Of a stretch of 64,000 bases of DNA, positions 43,921 through 52,655 are shown in pieces (position 1 is the first letter of the stretch; each line of letters starts with the position of its first letter). Below the pieces are notes generated by a model. The model saw only the letters and a list, made by a program, of their open reading frames with translations. It was not told where the DNA came from and did no database searches. The DNA lies in the NCBI GenBank assembly GCA_030913385.1, contig CP133159.1:1014584-1078583 (forward strand). The letters run 5' to 3'. This stretch comes from Cytophagaceae bacterium ABcell3 (GTDB taxonomy: Bacteria > Bacteroidota > Bacteroidia > Cytophagales > Cytophagaceae). The translations under genes were made by a program, and so were the position numbers.

Positions 43921-45066
43921 ATGAAAACCAAGTTGCTAATCTTTGCCATTGTTCCGCTGCTTTTGTTCAATGCTTCTTGCAAAAAAAAGGAGAGGGTTGG
44001 AGGGCCAGGAGGTTCTGAAGAATCGCATAGTGATATTCTTGCTCGTACTAGCCAGTCTATGCAGACTGATTTGAGTGAACTGGTTAGTTCTGAGGGTGCC
44101 GAGGCTTTAATTACGCTTATTAATTATTTTGAGTTTGGCGTCGATGATTTTGAAGGTGCGAATTTGAGGACTTTGAAAAGTGCAGATTTTAGAAAGCGTG
44201 CTAAAAGGAAGGCTAATGCATTTAAAACTTTTTTTACCCCTCATAATAAGTCCACTGCTGAAAACGAACCAATGATTAGCCTAGAAGAGTTTTCTGGTGA
44301 ATACAGGTGGAACAGTACACAGGAGACTTGGGACAGGGTAAGGGATACAGATAAGCTTATACTGCATTTCCCGGCTTCAGAAGGAAGTACTCGAAATAAC
44401 GCAACATTGTCATGGACCGCCTTTGAGACGCAGAAAGTACCAGACGCTATGCATGGGGTAACTGATGTTCCTGTTAGAATTGTGGCTCAGTTGACTATAG
44501 ATGGGAAAAAGTATGTGGAAGTGGATTATCTAGCATTGTATAGCCCAAGTGGAGTTCCTTTGTCTTTAAAATATAGTATGTACCTAAAGCCGTTCAGAAC
44601 TACTTTTGAGTTCAATGATAAAGGTCGCGAAGTTTCTTTTGTTACTGGAATGGAGAAAGATGGATATGGGTCAATTTGGGAAGTGAAAGGTTCTTCTACA
44701 TTTAAAGATAATGAACAAAGTGTAGTAGACGATGTGCATTTATCTGCAAGATACGGTGAGCTAAAAATGAATGTAAGTGTAGACGCTTCTGGTGCTATGG
44801 ATGATCCAAACCAAGAAGATGAACTGCATCTGCTAGAAACATATTTTAATCTTGACTTTAGGTACTATCCATCTAATAGACTGATTGGAGAACTGTTCTG
44901 GTCTGATGATGACGGAGTTCTTAATCCTCATATTAGGTATGCCAATGGTGAAACAGAGCCATTGCTTCACTACATGGATCCTATTTTTGATGATATGGAA
45001 GGTGTTATTACAGAAAATGAAGTGGCAAGGGTGAGAGAGAAGGTTAATAAGAAGATAAAAAGATAA
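43921..45066 (+). CDS. Uncharacterised lipoprotein, paralogue B
   Basis: A 381-residue lipoprotein (signal FAIVPLLLFNASCKKKERV) clearly paralogous to the gene before it: ILARTSQSMQTDLSELVSSE, KLILHFPASEGSTRNNATLS, MYLKPFRTTFEFNDKGREV and YMDPIFDDMEGVITENE align with the same blocks in order. It lacks the Asn-Gly repeat. Tandem duplication followed by divergence, each copy with separate transcription signals. No function is known to me. Confidence 0.8.
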   Translation: MKTKLLIFAIVPLLLFNASCKKKERVGGPGGSEESHSDILARTSQSMQTDLSELVSSEGAEALITLINYFEFGVDDFEGANLRTLKSADFRKRAKRKANAFKTFFTPHNKSTAENEPMISLEEFSGEYRWNSTQETWDRVRDTDKLILHFPASEGSTRNNATLSWTAFETQKVPDAMHGVTDVPVRIVAQLTIDGKKYVEVDYLALYSPSGVPLSLKYSMYLKPFRTTFEFNDKGREVSFVTGMEKDGYGSIWEVKGSSTFKDNEQSVVDDVHLSARYGELKMNVSVDASGAMDDPNQEDELHLLETYFNLDFRYYPSNRLIGELFWSDDDGVLNPHIRYANGETEPLLHYMDPIFDDMEGVITENEVARVREKVNKKIKR

Positions 45067-45070
45067 AACA

Positions 45071-45096
45071 AAAAGCCCCGGGAAACTGGGGCTTTT
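45071..45096. terminator. Bidirectional terminator
   Basis: AAAAGCCCC, GGGAAACT loop, GGGGCTTTT. It lies at the ends of convergent genes and overlaps the stop codon of the leftward lipoprotein gene by 2 bp. Confidence 0.85.
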
Positions 45097-45502
45097 AATT
45101 TCTGCTCAAAAACATAATATGATAGTAGGTCGGAATAGTTATTTCTTCTTGGTAGAGACGTTCTTTCACCTTGCTCATCACTCGTAGTTTTATTAGTTTG
45201 TCAGTGTAGTCTGTAAAGCTGTGGTTTGCAGGGTCTCTTTTTGCTAGAAATACCTCACAAATGATTTTTTCATGGTCTGTAGAGTCTTTTGCTGGCACCA
45301 GGCGCATGCTCCGGTCTATCAGCATAACCTCTGGGAGTTCTTTAACACATTCGTCAATAGCCTCATGCACTAATAACTTTAGGGCATCTTGGTCGTTATC
45401 TTTGTTGTTTATGTCAGTTTCCTTACAAGCGGTTAACAAAAACAAAAAAGCTGATATACATGACAGTAGTATGGTCGGGGTCTTGAAAAGAGTTTTTGAC
45501 AT
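45095..45502 (-). CDS. Uncharacterised small lipoprotein
   Basis: A 135-residue protein with signal CISAFLFLLTACKETDINN (lipobox LTAC). The mature part (LLVHEAIDECVKELPEVMLI, RSMRLVPAKDSTDHEK) is charged and mixed helix/strand; the end reads EEITIPTYYHIMFLSRN. No family recognised. Convergent with paralogue B and divergent from lnt. Confidence 0.72.
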   Translation of the reverse strand: MSKTLFKTPTILLSCISAFLFLLTACKETDINNKDNDQDALKLLVHEAIDECVKELPEVMLIDRSMRLVPAKDSTDHEKIICEVFLAKRDPANHSFTDYTDKLIKLRVMSKVKERLYQEEITIPTYYHIMFLSRN

Positions 45503-45615
45503 CAGAATTAAAAGTTTAAAGCTTGTGTTATAAATGCTGAAGGAATGTTTTCAGTTTTTTAAACCCTTTTTCCTTCTTGAATAGTTCATATAAATATTAC
45601 ATTTAAAATAAAAAA

Positions 45616-47253
45616 GTGCGAACGCTTAACAATAGACAATATTTACTGCTTTCCTCGCTCTCTGGTATTTTACTAAGCATTGCATGGCCACCATTGCCTT
45701 TAGGCTTGGTGTTGCTTTTTGCCTTCGTCCCTTTGTTGGTGGTCAATGAAAGCTTAATCCAATCCGGTGCGCGTAAGTCTGGGAGCCGTTTTTTCCTTTA
45801 TAGTTATTTGACACTTATTATCTGGAATGTTTTAACTACATGGTGGATTTGGAATGCCACTTCCGTAGGTAGCTTATTTGCCATGGCTGCAAATGCACTG
45901 CTCATGTCTATTCCTATGATTGGTTTTCACCATACCAGAAAAAGACTTGGCATATTAGTTGGCTATTTGTCCTTGCCTATTTATTGGTTAGCTTTTGAAT
46001 ATATTCATTTGAACTGGGACTTGTCTTGGCCTTGGTTGACCTTGGGGAATGCTTTTGCTTCTACACCTTCACTGGTTCAATGGTATGAATTTTCGGGAGC
46101 ACTGGGTGGTTCTTTATGGATTTTAATGTCAAATGTACTAGTACTTGTTTTACTGTTGGGTTTGCATAAAGTCTATAAAAAGCAGCTCGTGGTCGCAACG
46201 GTGGCTTGGATTGTATTACCTATAGCCTTATCGGTTTTTATGTATGTATCTTATGAAGATGTTGGAAAACCTGCCGAGGTAGTGGTTGTGCAGCCTAATA
46301 TAGATCCGTACGAAGAGAAATTTTCTGGTAGCCCACGGTTTATACCTTATAAAGAACAGTTGGCTCGGATGCTTGCACTAACGGATTCTTTAACTACTGA
46401 TAAAACACATTTTGTCCTTTGGCCTGAAACCGCTCTTCCTTCGGGGTATGATGAGGAAGAAATCCTGTCCTATGCAACTATAGATAAGTTAATGGATAAG
46501 GTTGCAGCCTTTCCGAATCTTTCATTGATTACGGGAATGGATTCTCATGTACGGTATAGCGAAGCAGCCACCCCTACGGTGAGGTATGTTGAGGGGTTTG
46601 GATATTATGATTCATATAATACCGCTATGCATATCAATGGTAGGGGAGACAACCCTGAGTTTTACCATAAATCTAAGCTTGTGCCAGGGGTTGAAACCAT
46701 CCCTGCATTTTTAGGTAGGTTTGCCATTGATTTGGGTGGGACAATGGGTAGTTTAGGAGTGCAAGAGGAACGGTCGGTGTTTTTTGGCGCTACTGGCAAA
46801 GGTGCCGCTCCTGTGATTTGCTACGAATCTATTTTTGGAGATTTTGTGGGAGACTATGTCCGAAACGGTGCTGGTTTTATTGCCATCATTACCAATGACG
46901 CTTGGTGGGGGAATACACCTGGACATAAACAACACATGCAGTATGCGTCTTTAAGGGCTATTGAAACTAGAAAAGGCATAGCGAGATCTGCCAATACTGG
47001 CATTTCCGGATTTATCAATCAGCGAGGTGATATTGTTTCAGCTTCTGAATATGATGTTATGGCCGTGATGAAAGGGGAAGTGCTGGTAAATGATGTTGTT
47101 ACTTTTTATACCCTTTATGGAGATTTTATCGGTCAATGGGCTGTGTATTTGTCCGCAATGCTGGTGATTTATTATTATATAAAAAAGTTTATGGGCAGAA
47201 AGGGAAAAAAGGTTTCCTCTGCTGATTTTGCTTCTCCAAAAGTTAAAATTTAA
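45616..47253 (+). CDS. lnt: Apolipoprotein N-acyltransferase
   Basis: A 545-residue inner-membrane enzyme: about six N-terminal TM helices, then a periplasmic nitrilase-type domain from about residue 225 (VVVQPNIDPYEEKF) and a final TM helix (residues 515-532). The catalytic triad is visible: Glu271 in LWPETALP, Lys in HKSKLVPGVE, and Cys402 in VICYESIFG. It adds the third acyl chain to lipoproteins, which fits the many lipoproteins in this window. The start is GTG at 45616; no ATG fits the TM1 start. Confidence 0.93.
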   Translation: MRTLNNRQYLLLSSLSGILLSIAWPPLPLGLVLLFAFVPLLVVNESLIQSGARKSGSRFFLYSYLTLIIWNVLTTWWIWNATSVGSLFAMAANALLMSIPMIGFHHTRKRLGILVGYLSLPIYWLAFEYIHLNWDLSWPWLTLGNAFASTPSLVQWYEFSGALGGSLWILMSNVLVLVLLLGLHKVYKKQLVVATVAWIVLPIALSVFMYVSYEDVGKPAEVVVVQPNIDPYEEKFSGSPRFIPYKEQLARMLALTDSLTTDKTHFVLWPETALPSGYDEEEILSYATIDKLMDKVAAFPNLSLITGMDSHVRYSEAATPTVRYVEGFGYYDSYNTAMHINGRGDNPEFYHKSKLVPGVETIPAFLGRFAIDLGGTMGSLGVQEERSVFFGATGKGAAPVICYESIFGDFVGDYVRNGAGFIAIITNDAWWGNTPGHKQHMQYASLRAIETRKGIARSANTGISGFINQRGDIVSASEYDVMAVMKGEVLVNDVVTFYTLYGDFIGQWAVYLSAMLVIYYYIKKFMGRKGKKVSSADFASPKVKI

Positions 47254-47258
47254 GGTAT

Positions 47259-48053
47259 ATGGATCAACAGAGATTAGAGAAATTAACTTTCGAAGTTATA
47301 GAAGTAGTTAAAAGAGCTGGTGGTTTTATCAAGCAAGAAGCTCAAGGTTTTGATTTGTCCCATATTGAATACAAGGGTGCTAAAGATATGGTGTCTTATG
47401 TAGACAAAGAGACTGAGAAGATTCTTGTCCAGAAGCTTGAACCCTTAGTGCAAGGAGCTTCTTTTATTACAGAAGAAGGTACAGTGGAGCAGGCAAAGAG
47501 CGAATATAAATGGGTCATAGATCCATTAGATGGAACTACTAATTTTTTGCATGGCTTACCTTCATATTCTATAAGTGTAGCGCTTATCCGTGAAGAAGAG
47601 GTTCTGCTGGGTGTTGTTTATGATATACAGCAACAGGAGTGCTTTTATGCCTGGAAAGGTGGTGGCGCATGGCTTAATGATAAGGGGATAAAGGTCTCTG
47701 CTATTGATGCCGTGGAGCAAAGTTTGATCGCAACAGGATTCCCTTATGATCTTTTAGATAAAACGGATGATTATTTTAAGATCCTCAAAGAACTGGTAGA
47801 GCATTCTCACGGAATACGTAGGCTTGGCTCTGCTGCTATAGACCTGTGTTATGTGGCTTGTGGGCGGTTTGAATGCTACTTTGAGTTTAACCTGAAAATG
47901 TGGGATATAATGGCCGGTGTTTTAATTGTGAAAGAGGCGGGTGGCAAAGTGTGCGATTTCAAGGGTGGTGACGGATATTTCTATGGAAAAGAAGTGCTCG
48001 CCACTGGGAATATCCAAGACGAAATGTTAAATCTGATCCAGAAGCATTGGTGA
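47259..48053 (+). CDS. suhB: Inositol monophosphatase family protein
   Basis: A 264-residue phosphatase: metal ligands in FITEEG, DPLDGTTNFLHGLPSYSISV and WDIMAGVLIVKEAGG, the three signature blocks of the IMPase family. It hydrolyses inositol-1-phosphate or related sugar phosphates using Mg2+. It starts 5 bp after lnt, so the two are probably co-transcribed. Confidence 0.92.
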   Translation: MDQQRLEKLTFEVIEVVKRAGGFIKQEAQGFDLSHIEYKGAKDMVSYVDKETEKILVQKLEPLVQGASFITEEGTVEQAKSEYKWVIDPLDGTTNFLHGLPSYSISVALIREEEVLLGVVYDIQQQECFYAWKGGGAWLNDKGIKVSAIDAVEQSLIATGFPYDLLDKTDDYFKILKELVEHSHGIRRLGSAAIDLCYVACGRFECYFEFNLKMWDIMAGVLIVKEAGGKVCDFKGGDGYFYGKEVLATGNIQDEMLNLIQKHW

Positions 48054-48079
48054 ATAAATGCTAACCTTTTTTACATTTA

Positions 48080-48211
48080 GGGCGTGCTGTAATACGCCCA
48101 AACTTTCGAATCCGATAGGTTATTTTTCAATCATAAGTGTTTTTAGCGTATCATTTTCAAGTATTGTATCACGTACGTATCTTAAACCTCCGTGGCTTTT
48201 TCAGAATGCCC
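48080..48211. mobile_element. Probable MITE-like remnant, copy 3
   Basis: 132 bp bounded by GGGCGTGCTGTAATA and, read from the right, GGGCATTCTGAAAAAGCCAC, which resemble the ends of copies 1 and 2. The interior is shorter and shows little similarity to them. The left end also forms its own hairpin (GGGCGT...ACGCCC). No clear target duplication. Probably a deleted or distantly related element. Confidence 0.45.
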
Positions 48212-48379
48212 TTAGTCGGGCAAGGTGCTTATCATGTTAACGCAATTTACACATGCGTTTTTTAATTTTTTCTAACAGCCTTGCATGTCCGTTTTAAACT
48301 AGTTATTATTTGATTAACTTGTATATAGGTGTAAGTGATGGGCACCTATTAGGTTTCTGTCTTAAATATATATTATCCC

Positions 48380-48409
48380 TTTGCTTTTCCTACTTTCCTT
48401 GTAAATTTG
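48380..48409 (+). promoter_or_regulatory. Bacteroidota-type promoter for the outer-membrane barrel gene
   Basis: TTTG at 48380-48383, an 18-bp spacer, and TAAATTTG at 48402-48409 (a full TAnnTTTG match), 35 bp before the ATG at 48445. It also shows that the frame extension upstream to 48310 is not translated. Confidence 0.55.
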
Positions 48410-48444
48410 CTGCATGTTTTACTAACCTTTTCAAAATTAATACT

Positions 48445-49194
48445 ATGAAAAAATTTTTACTAGCACTATCATTTTTGGCCTTTAGTGCAACAAGCGTATT
48501 TGCTCAAGAAGAAGAAGTGGAAGTTCAGGAAAGCTTTAGACCTGTAGCCGGTACCATGGGCTTTACCTTTGGGTTGAACAATGTTCTGTCTGGTGGTACT
48601 GCGGGATGGTTCAACACAGAGTTAGGCGTTAACACTCCTACCCTTCTTTTCCGTTATTATGTAACAGACCAAATAGCTGCGAGGGCATCAGTGTCTTACG
48701 ATATGCTTCGTTCTACAGAAACAGATCTAGAGGATGGTGTGGAAACAACTGAGAGAAGCGCTGCAAGTACTATACAACTTGCTTTGGGTGGGCAATATGC
48801 CTTAGGTAACCACCATAGACTAGAGCCTTATGTAGGAGCAGATCTTATCTTTTCCAGATTGGGTGCAAGTGAATTTACCCGGTCAGAGGTTGTTCATGAA
48901 GATGGTGGTAATGTTGGCGATTATATGGAATCAGACGTAAGCCTTGGCTCAGAATATGGAGTAGGTTTAGTGCCATTTGTTGGTTTGAACTATTTTATTA
49001 CTAGAAACATCGCTGTTGGTGCTGAGTTTGGATGGGGTTATAGAGCTACTTTTGCTGGCGGACCATCTGGAACTACTACTACTAGAGTAGATAACCAAAC
49101 CACTACAAGCGATATTGAGTCTGATGAAAGAACTAGGTCTGGATCTTTTGGTACCTTTGGTACTGGTGCTTTAGCTATTTCTATTTTCTTCTAA
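48445..49194 (+). CDS. Outer-membrane beta-barrel protein
   Basis: About 249 residues: signal peptide FLLALSFLAFSATSVFAQEE, then alternating strands typical of an eight-stranded barrel (GTMGFTFGLNNVLSGGTAGW, ATIQLALGGQYALG-like blocks) with a C-terminal aromatic residue (ALAISIFF). Polar Thr/Glu-rich loops. OmpA-N/OmpW-like porin or structural barrel; no specific ligand can be named. The upstream frame to 48310 is excluded because the ATG at 48445 starts an ideal signal peptide below a promoter. Confidence 0.82.
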   Translation: MKKFLLALSFLAFSATSVFAQEEEVEVQESFRPVAGTMGFTFGLNNVLSGGTAGWFNTELGVNTPTLLFRYYVTDQIAARASVSYDMLRSTETDLEDGVETTERSAASTIQLALGGQYALGNHHRLEPYVGADLIFSRLGASEFTRSEVVHEDGGNVGDYMESDVSLGSEYGVGLVPFVGLNYFITRNIAVGAEFGWGYRATFAGGPSGTTTTRVDNQTTTSDIESDERTRSGSFGTFGTGALAISIFF

Positions 49195-49213
49195 GTAATG
49201 TCAGAACTTTAAG

Positions 49214-49248
49214 AAAAGCTTTCCTTCTAATTAGAGGGAGGGCTTTTT
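49214..49248 (+). terminator. Terminator after the outer-membrane barrel gene
   Basis: AAAGCTTTCCTTC, short loop, GAGGGAGGGCTTTTTT; the stem needs G-U pairs. Between convergent genes. Confidence 0.6.
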
Positions 49249-50270
49249 TATCCCCAAATCTTAGTTCCTTCTGTACAGTTTCTGCAAATTTCTATTTGGC
49301 TTCTTGATTGAAATAAGCTTTTTCGGAATTTGTGATAAGGGGTACTGTTCCAGATTTCTTGAAAAGTCTTTTCTTGAACTGACCCCATAGTGTGGTGCGC
49401 GTCTTTGTCAAAGCAGCATGGCACCACTGCTCCGTCCCAAGTGATGACACATGATTCCCACATCTTCCAGCAATGGTTCAAAAGCTTGTTTTTAATCGTA
49501 TAGGTGCCATTTGGCAACTGTTTATACCTTGAATATTGTTCTTGCTCGGGTATTAATGGAGAGCCGTTTTTATAATCATAAATTTGGGCAGTTTTAAAGG
49601 CTGCTTTGTCTACACCTAGCTCTTTGGCCATTTTCTTCAGGTCTTCTATTTCATGTTCATTGGGTTTTACGACCAAAAATTGGAATACAATATATGGTTT
49701 CTTTGTTTTAAGCTTCTTTTTCCACTTGATAATATTTTTCGTGCCTTCGATCACCTTACTTAATTTCCCGCCCACACGGTAAGATTGATATGTTTCTTGT
49801 GTGGCTCCATCAATGCTTATGATCAAGCGGTCCAGGCCAGAGGCTACGGTTTTTTTAGCATTCTCATCATTGAGGTAATGAGCGTTGGTAGATGTGGTGG
49901 TGTATATTTTTTTACTGGACGCTTTTTCTACCATTTTCAAAAATCCGGGGTTTAGGTACGGTTCTCCCTGAAAATAGAAAGTAAGATAGAGTAGGGTGGG
50001 GTGGAGCTCTTCAATGACTTTGTCAAAGACGTGTTCTGTAAGCATTCCTGTGGGCCTAGAAAATGACCTTAAACCGCTGGGGCACTCAGGACAGCGCAAG
50101 TTACAAGATGTGGTAGGCTCTATGGAAATGCTAATTGGTAACGCTGGATGATGGGTTCTGCTTGTAACACGCGAATAGTAAAAGCCTACAGTCGCTTTTA
50201 ATGCATTTGCGATACGCCTTGGTGTTAGTTTGGACAGTAGATTTATGTAATCAGAAATATTTGTGTACAT
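49248..50270 (-). CDS. Radical SAM/SPASM domain protein
   Basis: A 340-residue enzyme. The radical SAM [4Fe-4S] motif CxxxCxxC is CNLRCPEC near residue 57; FYFQGEPYLNPGFLKMVE is the GxP region; the SPASM domain at the C-terminus carries CVITWDGAVVPCCFDKDAH and EICRNCTEG. The family includes peptide maturases and nucleotide- or sugar-modifying enzymes. No precursor peptide or other obvious substrate gene is adjacent, so its target is unknown. Confidence 0.88.
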   Translation of the reverse strand: MYTNISDYINLLSKLTPRRIANALKATVGFYYSRVTSRTHHPALPISISIEPTTSCNLRCPECPSGLRSFSRPTGMLTEHVFDKVIEELHPTLLYLTFYFQGEPYLNPGFLKMVEKASSKKIYTTTSTNAHYLNDENAKKTVASGLDRLIISIDGATQETYQSYRVGGKLSKVIEGTKNIIKWKKKLKTKKPYIVFQFLVVKPNEHEIEDLKKMAKELGVDKAAFKTAQIYDYKNGSPLIPEQEQYSRYKQLPNGTYTIKNKLLNHCWKMWESCVITWDGAVVPCCFDKDAHHTMGSVQEKTFQEIWNSTPYHKFRKSLFQSRSQIEICRNCTEGTKIWG

Positions 50271-50418
50271 CGGCAGCAGGCTTTTTTCTGAGTTTTACAG
50301 CATTTTTTTAGCTAAAGGTAAGTAGCACAAGTGGGGCATGGGTAGCATAGGTGTAAAAAGCATGTTTATTGTATTTATATGCTATAATTAAAGAGTTGTT
50401 ATTTATGACCAAATACAA

Positions 50419-50447
50419 AAGCCCCTGCATGAAACATACAGGGGCTT
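50419..50447 (-). terminator. Terminator after the PpiD/SurA-like gene
   Basis: AAGCCCCTGCATG, AAA loop, CATACAGGGGCTT, one mismatch. Lies just downstream of the leftward PpiD-like gene. Confidence 0.75.
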
Positions 50448-50466
50448 ATTTTTACATATTCTAGGC

Positions 50467-52578
50467 TTAGTAGAACATGAACCTATTGTCTTTTACACCA
50501 GCATATTTTTTAATGCTTTCGTCAATATTGGTTTCTTTGCGGCTTTCACGCTTTTGTCTGATTTTGTTTCCATATTCTGTATGGTCAGCAATCTCAGGCG
50601 CAGGTGTTTTTCCTGTTACTTTCAATATAGCTACTCCATTTTCTCCTTTAAATGGTTGGCTTCTTTTTCCTTCACTTAAACCAGCTAGGACGCCTGTTGC
50701 TATTGGATCATAACCAATACCTTTAATTGTGTTTGAGTTTATCAATACACCCTCTGCGCTACCAAAACGTGCATCCTTTCCATATTTCTCTGCAATTTGC
50801 TTCAGCTCTCCATCCATTTCTTTCAATTTGTTGATGATGTATTCTGCTTTTTTCTCATTCTTAACTTTAGCAGTTACCTCATCATGTACATCTTCTAGGT
50901 CAGCAATACCTTCTTCTCTTTTTTCCTTAAGCACAGCCACCACAAACTTATCATCTAGGTGAAACACCTCAGAAACCTTGTTGACTTTTGCATCGGCAAA
51001 TGCCCATCTGATTATTTCACGAGCATTCATTAACGTGTTGACATTTCTGTCTGTTGTTTTAAGGTTGTCGTGTGAGTAGATAGTCATACCCATTTCTTCT
51101 TTGGCAACCTTTCTGAAAGATGCAGTGTCAGACACACTCATGGCAAAGTTTGCAGCTTTTTGGTAAAACGCCTCTCTGGTGTTTTCTGAAAAAGCGGTTT
51201 CTCTTTCTACAGTAGCCACTTTGAAGTTCCTGTTAGTTTTCGTTGCAGTTACATCTATAATATGGTAACCAAATTCTGTTTCTACTATTGGCAACAAGCC
51301 AGTTGAATTAGCTCTGAAAACTGCGTCAGCAAAAGGTTTTACCATTTTCTTTTGGTGGAACCATCCTAGGTCACCGCCACGGGTGGCAGTAGCATCTGTG
51401 CCGTGCATTCTAGCCATTTCAGTAAAGTCTGCTCCATTCTTTAGTTCTGCCAATACCTTCTGAGCGGCTTGAAGAGCTTTTCTTTTGTCTTCGGCAGATT
51501 CTCCTTCAGGCTTGAAAAGTATGTGGCTTGCACGTGCATAAGACACTGTGTCTTTGCCTATCTCTACTACTTTATGAAGGAAGAAGTTTCCGTCTTTGCT
51601 AAAAGGGCCATATACTTTGCCTACTTCCAATGTATTGGCAAGGTTCTGAAGGTCTTCTGGCAATTGCTCAATACTCAAGAATTTTGGTTGGCTTGGATTG
51701 TCTGAGTTTGCAAATACAAATACAGAGTCTTTAGATGCTTGTCCAAAATCTTCAGCTAGGTCAGCCAATTCTCTGCTTATAGCGATGCTATCTTCTTCTG
51801 AAGCTTTAATAGCGAAGGTAACATAGTCTATTGCACGAGAGTCTTCAACTTTGTATTTTGCCTGATTTCTGTTTATATACCCTTTTAAATCTGCATCAGT
51901 TATTGTGACAAGTGAATCTGCTACTGAATGAAGCGGGATATACAAGTAATCTGTATTGAACTTAGCAGTTTGGTCAATGTACGATCTTTTGGCTTCTGCA
52001 GAAGTTACGTACAATGAGTTTTTCATTAAGTTGTTATATTTCTCCCTGATACGAATTTGTGGGAGGCTTTTGTCTACATAAGACCAGATTTCTTTATAGT
52101 AAGCCTGTGCATCAGGTTCCATGTTTCCAAGGTTTGCGTGGAACTCATGAACCATGTTCGGCTCAAAATCTTCAGGATTACCGAATAGTGATTTTACCAT
52201 TGGGTGAATGTTTTCACCAATAGTCATATCTTCCCATTCAGCATCTGTTACTGTTAGGCCAAGCTTGTCAAACTGCTTTTGGTATGCATGGCGGAAGACC
52301 AATTGATTCCATGCTTGGTCTTGTATGAAAGGCCTTTCATTTTCAGAAGCACTTTTTCCTGTGCGTATTTGAAAATCATACTCTTGACGTTGCAGTTCAA
52401 ACTGGTATTCTTGGAGAGGAATTGACTTTCCGTCAATTTCACCTACTTCCTGCTTATTGCCATTGAAAAGCGTGTCTGAACTCATTAGAGCTTCTCCTAA
52501 AAGGAATAAAGCTAACGCTACTACTACTACACCTACTACTAGGCCTGAGTTTTTATTAATCCTGTTGAATATTGCCAT
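50467..52578 (-). CDS. PpiD/SurA-like peptidyl-prolyl isomerase (membrane-anchored parvulin)
   Basis: A 703-residue protein: one N-terminal TM helix (SGLVVGVVVVALALFLLGEA, residues 12-31), a SurA_N-like helical domain (GKSIPLQEYQFELQRQEYDF), and a parvulin domain near residues 345-450 (ARASHILFKPEGESAEDKRK, GGDLGWFHQKKMVKPFADAV, EFGYHIIDVT). A further region resembles a second, degenerate parvulin repeat. Helps outer-membrane proteins fold in the periplasm. The neighbours CorC, LptC and the outer-membrane protein support an envelope role. Confidence 0.88.
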   Translation of the reverse strand: MAIFNRINKNSGLVVGVVVVALALFLLGEALMSSDTLFNGNKQEVGEIDGKSIPLQEYQFELQRQEYDFQIRTGKSASENERPFIQDQAWNQLVFRHAYQKQFDKLGLTVTDAEWEDMTIGENIHPMVKSLFGNPEDFEPNMVHEFHANLGNMEPDAQAYYKEIWSYVDKSLPQIRIREKYNNLMKNSLYVTSAEAKRSYIDQTAKFNTDYLYIPLHSVADSLVTITDADLKGYINRNQAKYKVEDSRAIDYVTFAIKASEEDSIAISRELADLAEDFGQASKDSVFVFANSDNPSQPKFLSIEQLPEDLQNLANTLEVGKVYGPFSKDGNFFLHKVVEIGKDTVSYARASHILFKPEGESAEDKRKALQAAQKVLAELKNGADFTEMARMHGTDATATRGGDLGWFHQKKMVKPFADAVFRANSTGLLPIVETEFGYHIIDVTATKTNRNFKVATVERETAFSENTREAFYQKAANFAMSVSDTASFRKVAKEEMGMTIYSHDNLKTTDRNVNTLMNAREIIRWAFADAKVNKVSEVFHLDDKFVVAVLKEKREEGIADLEDVHDEVTAKVKNEKKAEYIINKLKEMDGELKQIAEKYGKDARFGSAEGVLINSNTIKGIGYDPIATGVLAGLSEGKRSQPFKGENGVAILKVTGKTPAPEIADHTEYGNKIRQKRESRKETNIDESIKKYAGVKDNRFMFY

Positions 52579-52655
52579 TTTATTTTAAAGAAAATTTTTC
52601 AGGGATTGCAAAATAATATTTTTACGGGATAAAAAACAAACTTATTATTACAGAC

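Noticed and set aside
42587-45066. One gene broken by a frameshift
   Set aside because: Both frames are complete, each with its own lipoprotein signal and stop, separated by a terminator and promoter; they are tandem paralogues.
48058-48240. Plus-strand 60-codon frame after the inositol monophosphatase gene
   Set aside because: It coincides with the MITE-like remnant and has no recognisable protein features.
48310-48444. N-terminal extension of the outer-membrane barrel gene
   Set aside because: A TTTG-N18-TAAATTTG promoter lies within it, and the ATG at 48445 begins a standard signal peptide.
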